Under the pieces are notes generated by a model. It had not been told where the DNA came from, did not search any database, and worked only from the letters and a program-made list of their open reading frames with translations. The position numbers were made by a program, and so were the translations under genes. A stretch of 64,000 bases of DNA from positions 3,092,743 to 3,156,742 of the forward strand of contig NC_030993.1 of NCBI RefSeq assembly GCF_000149955.1, given 5' to 3'. How positions within the stretch are numbered: position 1 is the first letter of the stretch; every line of letters begins with the position of its first letter. Positions 1 through 11,219 of this stretch are shown piece after piece. The DNA is from Fusarium oxysporum f. sp. lycopersici 4287. Its lineage: Eukaryota; Ascomycota; Sordariomycetes; Hypocreales; Nectriaceae.

Positions 1-620
1 GGAAAGGATAGCAACCAAGTGGACTTGAATCGACAAGCAAGGAGCATGAGGCAGACAGAGTCTGCAAACGATAAAGCGAAGAGAATGCCTCTAGATATGC
101 GTTCACATAACATGCATGGCAAGGCCAGACTCCAAATGGACATGCGACGTTACCTTGAGCGAAAAGGATTCGTCAGTAACGAATACTCAGTTTCAAGCGT
201 TGACGATAGCCCATGCAAATAAACTTCACCTTACTCCTCTACCATGCCAAAGGAATTACCAGTTTCACTCAGCACGAATGCCTGTCTATCTACGACACTG
301 AGACTGAATGAGTCAGTCTATATCAAGCCACCAAATACTCATGTCGAACCCAAGACTCCCAGCAGTCGGGGTTACCACTTTTCTGCAAAGTCGCATCCCA
401 GGGACAAATTACACTCTTGACACCTGCAACTAGCATTCCGTGCTCTCGGGACTCTAGTTTCGATCACAGGCCCAAGCTCTTCCTGAGGAAGTTGGGGGGC
501 ATACCATCCTATAGACAAAGACAATGTTAGTGGGCTTGCTAAAGAGTGCCTTTTGTCTTCGAACCCCACTGACAAACCAGAGCTCGAATCCATTTCTTCT
601 CAAGGCTGGATGGTGACAAG
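1..620. other. Intergenic, no gene seen
   Basis: Only short chance frames are present. No splice-site-joined coding sequence and no RNA gene were recognised. The stretch is the upstream flank of the broken regulator that begins at 621. Confidence 0.5.
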
Positions 621-2193
621 ATGGCGACAAAAGAGTATTCGAGTCTATGCGTCCCTGATGTTTCAGCTAGCGATGACTCTGAGGGTACAGTCCCTATTCA
701 ATCCTGTGAAGTCAATAGTCATGCTATGACAAAGCCCCAACATCGCAATATCGTCAAGGCCAATACGGGTATGGCAAGACCTCGCGAGATTGGACTGGCA
801 AGAGTGAGAATTGATGTCCTATCGATAGCTGGGACGTCGAGGGCACAGCGGCTAAGCAAAAGTCCTGAACTTTCAGACAACACTTCCGAAGATACACAAG
901 ATGAGCTAGAGAGACCAGCATTGGAAGAATCCAAGGAACAGCAGGCTGAGTCAGGGCCTCCGAAAAGCTGCGATTATGTCGCCTCTACGCAGGATTCTGG
1001 CGAAACTAGAGAGGCATCCCCGTCTGCGAATCCCGACAGGGACCAGCCTGATAACCCAGATGGCGGAAATCATGACATGAATGAGGACAGGAATTTACAG
1101 CCTCAGAATAATATTTTCGATGCCAGAGGAATCGGAAGACCCCCAAGATTTGCGTGCCCCTACCAAGCTTTTGAGCAATTCCAAGTTTGCTTCAGACCTG
1201 GGCCTCGGATTCCGAATGGGGGATGTGCCAGTATCCAGCGGTTGAAGTAAGCTGATTGTAAATACAGATATGCTCAAAGAAGACTGACTCGCAAGTAGAC
1301 AGCACTTGTACCGTCGGCATATGCGGCCATACCGCTGCACCAGATGCTGGCAGTAGTTTGAGAAGAAAAGATAGATTAGAAGCTCATGCCTCTCAGCCGG
1401 CGTGTTTCATATTCACGGATATGTCACCAAGTAAGAGATTCATGAGCCTGGAAGATGAAACAGATGTTGCCAAGTTAGGCTGCTTTGGTTCTCCAGAGGA
1501 AGCGTGGTGGAAAATGTTTCAACTCCTTATTCCTGGCGCGCAGAACACAGACTTGGAAGTCTTGAATGTCTAGTATTTCCCTTTAAGTCTCAGTCTCTCG
1601 AAGCGCTTGTAAACCTAAAGAATACACAGATTATGTCTACACCGACTCCTTCGATATTCCATGTATGAGCTTTCCCGAGGTGTCTTTCGAGTTGGACCAG
1701 CCTGTCATTTCAGCCTCAACTGTAGAAGAAGGGTGCGTATTGTTATTGCTCTGCGAAATTCACCCCGAACTTTCCATGTTAAAGAGTTAGAGCTTACTCG
1801 ATGAACAGTCCAACGATCGAGAATGATGTTCCGCGGACTGCGATGCCAGATATGAATCAAGGATCCATTTCAGACAGTATACCTTCATACACAGCTCACT
1901 TACCTTTATTGGGTTCAAATATTGCACAGGAATTTCAATCATACAACCATTATTTGCAGAAGTCGATGCCATCACCTGTAGCCCAATCGCAAAGTCTTGG
2001 TTTTAGTTCGCCAACTTCAACACGGACGCGATACCCTTCGCAAGGTTCAGAACCCGTAGATTCAAGCCGGGAGCAGAGACTCTTACGCCATATCCAAATG
2101 CTTAGAGAGAAGTACTTAGATGCAGAAACACGAATCGCGTTCTTACAAGAAACCACTCGCAACACGCTGGCTCAAGTTGGTCTGGCTGATTAG
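621..2193 (+). pseudogene. Decayed fungal C2H2-like regulator
   Basis: Exon 1 (621-1246) encodes a serine/glutamate-rich N-terminus ending in a fungal zinc-finger block (RFACPYQAFE, then PNGGCASIQRLK). A clean intron (1247-1298, GTAAGC to TAG with a CTGAC branch site) joins it to QHLYRRHMRPYRCTRCWQ, a typical Cys/His finger. The frame then breaks. There is a TAG at 1354-1356, an extra A in the A-run near 1366-1369 that moves the reading into the next frame (KDRLEAHASQPAC), and another TAG at 1571-1573. Further coding-like sequence follows at about 1627-1731, then an intron-like gap, then an open stretch to 2193 (QRLLRHIQMLREKYLDAETR, a likely short coiled coil). The family is commonly annotated as C2H2-type domain protein in fungi. 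Three separate lesions make a pseudogene more likely than a missed intron. A retained function for the intact first exon cannot be excluded. Confidence 0.6.
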
Positions 2194-2417
2194 GTTATCG
2201 AAAACCTCTTGGCTTCCGACAAAGGTCTCTCGGATCATATCTACGAAAGTCTGTTTGAGGTTTCGACGCTTCTCTCGAACGTTAGGACGGGCTTGAGATA
2301 ATCAACAGGCAGATTTGATGGAAGACCAATATTCTCTAGTTTTGCTATCTAGTTGACTCCATGGGGCTTGTAGACGATCTCGTTGAAGGAATTGAGGCTA
2401 TGTTTTTCGAGAGCCTG

Positions 2418-3236
2418 CTAGATTGAAGCAAAGAAGTTTCTCATGCCAAAGCTCTTTCTATCCATGTACTTGCTGCTTCTCTCTCTCTCGTCTTTGACCC
2501 TCCAAAACAGGCTTCCGTCATAACAGGCTCTCAGGTCATCTTTTTTCACGACCCCATCCTCTTGGAGAAGCACATATGTTGTCCACCACTCCATAAAAGC
2601 AAAGGTCCAACCAGCTGGGTCCGCCGCACAGCGATCCTTCGCCCATAATCTCCAGAGGTCATCGGCAGTCAAACCTCCCTCACCTGAGGTATCGAACCGC
2701 TGAAACATCTGCTCGAATCTCTCGGGGCTGAAGTTTCCATCAAAGTCGAAGATGCCTGTATCAGAACCATGCTTGGCCTTGTGGATGTCATTGACATAGA
2801 TGCGGAACAAGGGGTCAGGCAGCCAACTATGACCGAGCCGTGTTGGATATGAAAAGAAGATAGGGATGAGAAGAGAGCCTGTTGAGAAGAAGAGGCCGAA
2901 ACCGAGCTCGCGGAAGCCATTGTAGACGTCCCATGGGTTGATGATGCCGTCATTGTCGCGGTCCCAGAATTGAACGTGTTTCTGGAGAGGGCTGAGCTTT
3001 TCGTCTTTGGAGTTCACGATTGCTGCAGATGGCGTTTCAGAATGATCTGAGCATACTTTAGCAAAAGTACTTTTGGTATAATCGTTGCCAAGTCTGTTGG
3101 GCGTAGACTGTGAGATGTCGTTGTGGTACTCAACCATGTTGACATTGGCACTTTTATTTCTAATCGAAGAAACGCAGACACCAGTTCCAATAGCGGGAGT
3201 AACATCAATAGATAATCTTTGAGTTGCATGAACCAT
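2418..3236 (-). CDS. Caleosin family protein (probable peroxygenase)
   Basis: Single-exon 272-aa protein starting at ATG 3236. The caleosin core begins around residue 83 with LQKHVQFWDRDNDGIINPWD. This holds the conserved His87 expected to bind heme, and one EF-hand loop (about residues 92-103, D-x-D-N-D-G). A hydrophobic segment follows (about 111-130, GFGLFFSTGSLLIPIFF), with proline-rich turns where caleosins insert in the lipid-droplet or ER membrane. A second conserved histidine block, DIHKAKHGSDTG, lies at about 150-161, followed by FDFDGNFSPERFEQMF and a degenerate C-terminal EF-like region. Known caleosins are Ca2+-binding heme peroxygenases acting on fatty-acid hydroperoxides at lipid bodies. 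The first 80 residues are not conserved in family terms, and Met34 is an alternative start. The gene runs toward the decayed regulator with a gap of about 220 bp. Confidence 0.88.
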   Translation of the reverse strand: MVHATQRLSIDVTPAIGTGVCVSSIRNKSANVNMVEYHNDISQSTPNRLGNDYTKSTFAKVCSDHSETPSAAIVNSKDEKLSPLQKHVQFWDRDNDGIINPWDVYNGFRELGFGLFFSTGSLLIPIFFSYPTRLGHSWLPDPLFRIYVNDIHKAKHGSDTGIFDFDGNFSPERFEQMFQRFDTSGEGGLTADDLWRLWAKDRCAADPAGWTFAFMEWWTTYVLLQEDGVVKKDDLRACYDGSLFWRVKDERERSSKYMDRKSFGMRNFFASI

Positions 3237-4286
3237 TGATATAAGGGAAAGTCATTGCTGTCTCACTGTCATTATGCTGTGGCTAACCTTGAGACACCGT
3301 TTACGAGCAATTGACGTAATTGTAACACGCACATCTCGAGCTTCCAACATGTGATTCTACCCAATTCTGATATCAATGATCCGCTGATAATAATAGAAAC
3401 ATATGGATATTTTCCTGTAAGCTGATCTGACACCAAGAATGTCGCGTATTTTGGTACTGTGATGGTTGGCAATATCTTCCACTACCATGATCCCCCCCTT
3501 TCCCCCAGGGTATTACACGACGGGCTATAACACTCCCCAAAGAGAGCCACATTCCCGCCCCGCATCACTATGATCACAAACATGCGAGAACCGATACTAG
3601 GTGTCTACAGAAATGGCAAACGATTTCTTTGCTTTTATAATGGTAAGTTTAGTAAAGAGATATTTAGATTCTTTACTGGATCATCTATCTTTGGGAATAC
3701 GGGATATTCTTTTCTTTATCCTTCCTTATCTGAAGTGATCAGTGAAACAAGAGCCAGGAATAAAAATTCTCTATGCAACTCTATCAATACGGCAAAAAAG
3801 AAAATAATTTCAGCGAGAATAATGAGATACCACTTGCCGATAACGACATAGCATACCAGCGTTAACATAACAATAAGAATTCAAATATCTTCAGCAAGTC
3901 TTCACAGAGCTGTCGCCAAACTTTATAAAACGAACCCTGTCTAGGTGGTTATTAAAAACCAGAACGATATCCAGAAGCGCAGCCAGAAGCGCAAACCGCT
4001 ATCGTTAGGCCTCTTTGGGTAGGATTCTCAGTAACTTCTGTAAGTTAAGGAAATATCATCATAAGGATTAGGATCAATTTGATATAACTTAGGCTAGACT
4101 TGCATAAACTCATCACTTCAAGTGGTCAAAATATACGATTCTTCTTGGGTCCCCCTGACTTCTCTCTCTGCCTGCGTTCGCCTCACGTTACTGATCAAAG
4201 AGACTAGTGAGAGAGGCTTTTATTCAAATTAAACAGATATTGGTAGTTTATTTACTTGTCAATCATTGCATATTCAGCACACTCAT
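3237..4286. other. AT-rich intergenic region
   Basis: From about 3560 the composition becomes AT-rich, with poly-purine and poly-pyrimidine runs and no credible ORF. A short direct repeat (CCAGAAGCGCA, two adjacent copies near 3970-3995) is visible. The region is a candidate for a mutated repeat remnant, but no element can be named. Confidence 0.4.
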
Positions 4287-6341
4287 TTAATTGTCCATCA
4301 TGAGCATTATCTCCCGTGGGAAACTTCCTTTCCACAGAGTACTCTTCCACTCCAAAGATTCATCCTCATACTCTGGCTTCGATAAGCAAAATTCTCCCAA
4401 GACTCGGTTACCTCCATCCAAGTATATGGTACCGAGATAGAAGCACATTGAATCGGCAACAGACAGAACCTCTTTCGCATGATCGAAGCGAAATCTCCCA
4501 AAACATGCCTGGCTTCCATCTTTGTATCGAAACAACAAGCCGGATATTGAACTGATCCCTTTCTGAGATTGTTCTCTGCAGATCTGAACCTCTTTAACAG
4601 CATCGAGCGAGACTTCTGAGGTCTCAACTGGATCTGTTTCGGATCCGGGAACAAGTACTGCTGGCAAGGGATCCTTGTCACTTCCTTCTACAGTTGGCGA
4701 TGCGAGCAAAGAAATGCCGTCAAGACGAGGGCTGAGGTAGACTAGCATTGGAATGTCCGGCGACTCTTTGGCTACGCATTTCCACTCGCTGTGTGGTGAG
4801 TTGCTTCTTCCCATGGTAAGTGTTCGCGACTGATTGGTGACCAGCTAATACGAGTCAGCTTCAAGCTTCAAGTGGGTTACGGTGTGTCTAGTCTTACCAC
4901 TACCGCAGTCTCGTTGGCAGTATCTGATGTCTTTGGTCGTCTTTCATCTTCAGACGTATCCTTTTCGTCTGCTTCCTTCTTTGTGCGCAACCAGACTTGT
5001 CCAAGACGTTCACCGGGGTTCAACGGATGGTAAGTCCAATGAGGGGATGAACTTGCGGTCGAATCATCTGAATTTTTCTTGGCCAACTTGTGCTTCGCCA
5101 TTTCGTCCAGCTCACGATAAAAGGCCAAGGACTCTTCAGTCTTGTGCGTATGAAGATCGACCAGCTGGTCCTTATACCAACAAGCAGAATATCCTGTGAT
5201 CTCAGGCTCGTTGAGCTCCAAGGCCACCATTCGAGCTTCGATAGTCATACCAAGACTTGAAGATGAGTCTTTTGTGACGTGGTAAGCCATGCTCTTCAAC
5301 GCATCTGGGGCCATAGGATACGGCCAACAAACGGTGGGATTCAACGGAGCGGCAGCGAAACTGCGCAATTTGAGGCCCTGCCTTGACATTAGAACTGTAA
5401 CTGTGGATCAAAGGTGCAAAGCTTACATCGTCTGAGAATGAGAGGACTTTGCTGGTGATCGGGAGTGTTCGCCACCAGCCTGAACTACCTTGTGCCGATG
5501 TAACAGCTCCAGGATCATTAACGATCTGGCGAATGCCGAGGTGATCTTCTGAGATGAAAAGATGATTCTCTTCCTGACCCTGAAACTCTCTCCAGAGTAA
5601 TCGACTTCCCGGCTGCGGCGTGTTCGACAAGGAAGCTACATACTCAATTCCGTCCAGGTCGAGATGAGTCGCCCATACATCCTTCAATGGCTCAATCGTG
5701 CATTGACTCGACTCAGAGACACGAGACAGCGAAGATATCGCATAATGAAGGACTAAATGTTTGTTCACCATCAACAGTATCTCTGGTGGTAGATCTGCGA
5801 ACTTCTGACTCATGATCCGGTGTAAGCGATTCAAAATCCACTCCCGTCGCCGCTCATCTTCCTGAACTGAGGGCTCGTAAGAATATCGGGCAACTTGCAC
5901 AAATGCTCTCTTATCAAGGCCGAATGATGAAGCTATCTCGGAGCATTCAACGTGATACCCGATTGTCGCACATGATTCGTGATCACTTGTGCAGCGCCTG
6001 AAAGTTGCGCGAAACTTGTTATCGTTGAAGGAATCGCACGATTCAAAAGCAACTGTTTCGGTGCCACCAGATGCTCCTTTCAGAGAATTAGTATTGTTTC
6101 TTGACGTTGGAGGAATATGGAACTGACTGGCTGTGATGAGGTCGCCGGGCTTAATCGTAAAGCGGCACCATCCACATCGACGACTAACACAGTAAGACGG
6201 ATAAGGTATCATAGGAGGAAGAGGATTAACATAATTCAGTGCATGCCACTCCCACCCTTCAGCGAATTCCATCCATTCCAAATCCATTATTCGATCAATT
6301 CGGCGGATTTCCTCAGAGCTGAGTCCTCCAATGTAGTCCAT
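4287..6341 (-). CDS. CxxC and F-box-like fungal family protein, intact member (gene A)
   Basis: Three exons: 6341-5427, 5377-4898 and 4844-4287, giving 650 aa. The first in-frame ATG is at 6341; the frame is open further upstream but only from TTG. A Cys cluster (CVSRRCGWC, about residues 51-59) is followed by CSEIA and other cysteines, suggesting a zinc-binding module. A leucine-rich LPPEILLMVNKHL segment resembles an F-box. Intron 1 sits exactly between SFSDD and GLKLRSF. The gene at 22.2-24.1 kb has an intron at the same place (MATND / GIKLRSL), so the two are paralogs. The C-terminus carries the family pattern GLLFRYKDGSQACFGRFRFD. Families like this are frequent in Fusarium and have no known biochemical role. 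This copy shows no broken codons. Confidence 0.72.
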
Positions 6342-7656
6342 GAAGGAAATACGAGTGGCTTGAGGCTGAAGGGAGCTAACTGGGTATAAATAAGCCAACC
6401 AACCTGAGCTGAACTACAGCAATTGAATTGGATAGACTATTTGATGATATCACGTGGCTTCATCTATCCAACGTAAGAAATAAGACGGAATGAGAAATAA
6501 GGGGAATTCTTTTTGCTATATAGCCTGATACCTACTTCAACAGTGCACCATTGCCAAGGCGAATGTATAGATGCGCGATACGTGTAAGCTTACGCCCCCA
6601 TTCACAAGAATGCGTTGAGACTACTGGGCAGTCCATAGATACTATTATCTTACACGTAATTCTTCAAAAACTTGATACTACGCTCTCCTAGTTATTGTCT
6701 CTTGCTGGTTCAAATAGCCGATTGTGATACGATATGTTCGCTGCTTGCTTGCCGTATCTTCTTGAGTGTCACAGTCTTGGCTAATATGCGGTTGGCGTGG
6801 CCAAGACTGGTTATAACCGGACCTTCGTCCGTGGTAACACTCCATTGGGAAGAACCCCCTCAATAATGTCATTGGGTCAGGGATGGACTTGTCATTGAGG
6901 AAACCCACATCTTATTGTGCTCATGCGAGTTTGTGAACAGGCCCTTCCTTGTCTGTATTGGAGCTGGGACAGGAAGTGGCAGATTTATAACTATCACACC
7001 CGAGCTTTCAAGGCTTCGGAATACATTATGGACAAATTCAAAGGACTTGTATTACTTGTTGAATATCGACTGCTTTAATGCTTGCAAGAGCTGCCGTGAA
7101 GCCATACTCGTGGGTGAAGGAATCTCCGTTGTCACACAAGGACCATGCCACTCTTGCGTGATGACTCTTGGAAAATGTGAAGTGTCTCGATGTTGTTACT
7201 TTCAGAGGACGATTGCAACAAATGAACTGAGTATACTGAGGTGTTTCCCAAGCTTGGGACGTCGAATGAAATGAGTTGTATGCGTGAACAGATAGGTAGA
7301 TAACTTTCAGAAGCCTTGTAGTCAGACCACGCAGCACTGGACAGTGCTAGTTACTTCCTATATCTGAAAAAGATGCAGGACGACGGACTTCTCATGCATG
7401 CGTTGATTAATGGTATCTGAGTGACATGATTTGCATATATGGATGGCTGTTGGTGTTGTTGGTTGATATCCTCGTGACGGTCAGTATCAGACCATATTTA
7501 ACCAAACATCAGATAGCTCTGCTCTAATACGATAAAGATTTCAGTGTTAGATAGATACTTGAGGCTTGCATACTTCTAGATGTCATTCAAGATGATAGAT
7601 AGATGAAGATAGATATGAATATTAAAGACCAAGAGGTCAAAAATGCAAAAGAGAAA
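6342..7656. other. Intergenic, no gene seen
   Basis: The reading frames present are short and show no protein-like composition or splice joins. GATA-type runs (GATAGATAGATGAAGATAG) occur at about 7593-7615 next to the tRNA gene. Confidence 0.45.
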
Positions 7657-7750
7657 CTCCGGTACAGGGAATCGAACCCTGGGCTCCGCGGAACTGATCC
7701 CTCAGCTGCAAGTTGAGAGCGCGAAATGTTAGCCACTACACCATACCGGA
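7657..7750 (-). tRNA. tRNA-Glu(CTC) with a 22-nt intron
   Basis: The minus strand folds as a complete tRNA. The acceptor stem is TCCGGTA/TACCGGA, the D stem is GTGT/ACAT, and the anticodon stem is TCGCG/CGCGG. The loop is CTCTCA.C with anticodon CTC, and the T arm is CAGGG-TTCGATT-CCCTG. The discriminator base is G. A 22-nt intron (7692-7713) lies directly after position 37, where nuclear tRNA introns are removed by the splicing endonuclease. T-rich runs just downstream on the minus strand fit RNA polymerase III termination. The mature length is 72 nt before CCA addition. No mismatch disrupts a stem apart from one G-T wobble each in the D and anticodon stems, so it should be functional. Confidence 0.95.
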
Positions 7751-8431
7751 CGCTAATTGGTTGAGATCAAGTTTTGCTATTCTATCATATGATCCCTACA
7801 CAATGCTAGGAGCTTCAAGACTCAGGTTCTTTCTTGATCGTCATACTCATCAAACGCCAAAGTCTTATATCTCGTGATGATGTGGAGAGTCAGTATGATC
7901 AGGTTTCTATATATTATGCATGGTCTATCAGAAATCGTAATCTTGCACACCTGCTAAAGCATCGGAGAGGTTGGCAATATTTGAATGACAATGGTGAAAG
8001 AGGTTCAAGATAGAGTGAGATCCAGTGGGTATTTGTATTTAGAAGTCTTAGTAGATATCAAACTCCAACATAGATTATTCCCAGAAATAAACACAGTTCA
8101 CTGATCTTGATCCCATCATTATCCCCGGCTCAAAGATTAATCAAGATATGTGACTGATTAGAACCAGCATGATATCTGGGATAGGTTAGACCAAGCAAGT
8201 AATTAATCCGTCAGCAATTTCTGCCATTCGTCTGAACACAAGTCGGCGCGGATTAATCTCCCGTGTTGCCAGGAGGTAGACGGGCTTGTTGCCGATGCCA
8301 CAATCAAAGGCAAAGGTCCACGCATACGCGAGGCTCTCCTCGAACAACAGCCAATCTACTCCCGGCATGATTGAGAATCAGAATATGCCCAAGACAGACC
8401 TCTCATGCAGAAAGCCCAAATCTGCTTGCAA
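7751..8431. other. Intergenic between tRNA-Glu and ISN1
   Basis: AT-rich spacer holding the tRNA 5' flank and the 3' flank of ISN1. An open frame at 8186-8368 on the minus strand has no recognisable features and is probably chance. Confidence 0.4.
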
Positions 8432-10102
8432 TCAGGACAATTTCTTTTGCATCAGATCAGCCAGCTCGTCAAGCAGCTCCACGGTCTCGGCTGGGCTTGC
8501 GATCCAGGCTGTTGTTCCGACACTTCTCGCCTTGAAGTCATTTGATCCAGCACTCAAGAATTGATCGCCTACGTGCAGTGTGTTCTCTCCGCGAATGGCG
8601 CCACCATTCTCCTTGCTACCAAACCACTGCTGGCAAACAGTCACACCCCAGCTCTTGTCACCAATATCGACAAACACATCATTACCTCCGTTGAATGCAC
8701 AGAATGGCACGCGGCGTGATTGGCTCGCCACTGAAGGTGGAATTGGAGGAGAGTTGGGTCGGTGCTTGGTTGGGCGCTCTTCGCTGGATCCGAGACTACT
8801 GAGCTCCAGGATGCGCTGAACAACAAGAACAGTCTCCTCAAGGCTCTCACGGGCGATGCGAGTACCTGGCGTCTTGGGGATAATACCGACAGCACGGTCC
8901 TTGCGCATGATCATGGCAGGCAGGTTCAAGTTGTTGACACAGTCACGAAGGGCACCTTCGGCAACATCCAGCAATCTTGTAATGTCAGCATCCGACCATG
9001 AGGCCATCTCGGGTGTCAGCCACTGAGTGCGCGGGACAGGAGCGAGCTTGTAGGGCGAAGAAGGTGAGTACTCAAACAGGTAGTTTGCTTCACCTCCCAT
9101 GATGACGATGTTTTGCTTCTGAATAGGATCCAGATCAGTTGACTCCGTAATTGCGTCAAGCAATCCATGGAGGCGCTCATAGTAGCGATCGGCAGATGTG
9201 TAACCAGCAGCCGTGACAATACCAATCTTGATGTTTTTTCGTAGGAGGTCTGACAGACATTAGTTTGCAGTTTCGACTTTTGTGCACCAGCTTACCGAGA
9301 AGACGGGGAATCACAGGACTCGATGGCTCAAGATTGAACCCATCGTCATACAAGGTCACATCACCATCAAACGTGGCCAACTGCAGTGATCCATTTGTTA
9401 CAGCCATGGACTGGGCTGAGTTGAGGATCTGTCTGACATCGTTGAAGGATGGAGCAACAAATCTTCGTGATGAGATATACCGTTTTCTGTCCTGATACTT
9501 GAAAGCTGCTTCCAGTGGCAGGCGGGTGAAGAAAGGGCCCGCAGTGGGAATCAGCATCCGCAACTTGGACGGGAGCATGGTATCATCTTGCTGACGGCTA
9601 ACTTTTGGGAATCAGATATGTTTGCTATGAAGGTGAGTACGAAGGCTTACTGTGATCATCAATCATGAGCTCAACGTCACGCATAATCTCAGCGTAACGG
9701 CGGTGAGCCTCTTCGGCCATCTGAGTAACACTAGGTCCATCTCCAAAAACGCCAGTGGGCTGAGAGTAAAGAACGAAAGGAACAGCTAGAAGACCCTTGA
9801 CCCATTCTGCGATTCGAGTTAGCTGGCTGAGTCTGATGTGAGGCGTGGATAGTGGGACATGGGATGCGGGGAGATGGAAAAATGATGAATCAGAGAGACT
9901 GTTTAGTGTGTAATTAATTCCGTGATATCTGGGACAAGTAGAGTCCAACATACCAATAAATTGGTCTCTTCGGTGTGTCTTGAGAGCATCTGTTTGCTAT
10001 TGTGAGCTTGTGTAACCATGAGTGTTTGGATGACAAGAAGGGAGGCTTGAGGTGGGGTTATTGACGGCTTAACTTACACTCGACACGGTAACGGGTTGTC
10101 AT
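8432..10102 (-). CDS. ISN1: IMP-specific 5'-nucleotidase 1
   Basis: Five exons (10102-10078, 9989-9954, 9806-9651, 9601-9296, 9249-8432) join in phase to 446 aa, close to the yeast Isn1 length. The protein begins MTTRYRVEYALKTHRRDQFI. The HAD-like catalytic motif is ATFDGDVTLYDDG at about residue 150, carrying the two aspartates of the DxD nucleophile site. Conserved KIGIVTAAGYTSADRYYERL follows, and the C-terminal acidic motif is HVGDQFLSAGSNDFKAR, the HAD motif IV position. The enzyme dephosphorylates IMP to inosine in the cytosol and takes part in purine salvage and NAD-linked nucleotide balance. All introns have GTRNGT-type donors. The first two exons are tiny, which simple gene finders often miss. 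A CT-rich promoter precedes the start. No lesions were seen. Confidence 0.93.
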
Positions 10103-11219
10103 TGTTGCAGTTGGTACAAGGTTTCAGTTGGTGTTGAAGGAGTAAAAGATACTTTGTAGGATGATGAATTTGTAAGATGGAAGAAAAGGAGGAGAAGTTG
10201 TTTGCTGTCTGTTGTTTGTCTTTGATAAGATGAGGGGAGGTGAGAGACGGTGTGACCTGCACTTGCCTGACCTAGGTAAGTAGGAGGAGGTACTGTAATC
10301 TAGACCTCGTCGTACCTGCCCTACCTCCAAATCCGGGTGACGTACGGGAGCCGCCGCAGCGTTGAGCGGGGAACGCCGACCGCTAAGATAGCCCAAAGCT
10401 GTAGGGGACGATCGATTTGATTGGTTCGGGATATTCATGGTACCCCTGTCAATCTCTCCTGCATTACGGCATTCACATTGATGAGATCTCGCACACTGCA
10501 ACTGGGATACCCTAGACTATGCAGGAGTTTCACCATTTTCCCTTCTTGCATGATGAACTAATACGATGAGTCTATGGGCTACTAAAGATTATTCTTGATT
10601 GAGCTTGTTTTTAAAGACTGGCTAAGATTTGGTGCGTATGGCACTCTAAGTAGTACACCGATTATACACAGGAACTGTAATTCACAGCCAAAAGTCAATG
10701 TCAGGAGAGCATTAACTCACAAGCAGCAAAGTATAGCACAATATATGCGGCTGACAGAAGCCATACCTATGCCTAAAGGGCCTACAGATAGCCTATGCAT
10801 AACTGTAATCTCACTGCAGATCGGCAATGTGTAAATCGTCCACATTGGCCCTCATTGCTATAGTGGCTCACGAAAGTCGGGTACTTATGCACATCTCAAA
10901 CTATTGTCAATCCCCGGCACAAAACCTGATGCGGTGAAACGCCCCCAAATCAGTGTAATTCCGTGGCAACAATGCACATGGGGCATCGGTACCTGGTCAT
11001 GCTTCTTTCCTATTCTCGTCCCGTTTCATCATGTTGTTAACAATGGCGATGTTACCGTGAACTCGACGACGGCAGCAGGCGAAGCACAGTATAAGACCAA
11101 CTTAACAAGATCCGAATACTGTAAATCGATCATCGTCGATAAAATATTGTGGAGAGATGAGGGTAAAGCTTGGGAGTTCTCTCCCGTCAGGAGACAAGCA
11201 TGTAATAAATCTCGACCAC
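10103..11219. other. Intergenic, no gene seen
   Basis: Contains the ISN1 promoter, with a CCTAGG/TAGGTA-type motif around 10268-10280. It is followed by sequence without supported coding capacity. The 5' boundary of the decayed PLP gene to the right is uncertain. Confidence 0.4.

Noticed and set aside
6342..6398. N-terminal extension of gene A starting at TTG 6398
   Set aside because: No ATG is present there; the first ATG in frame is at 6341, and nothing supports non-AUG initiation.
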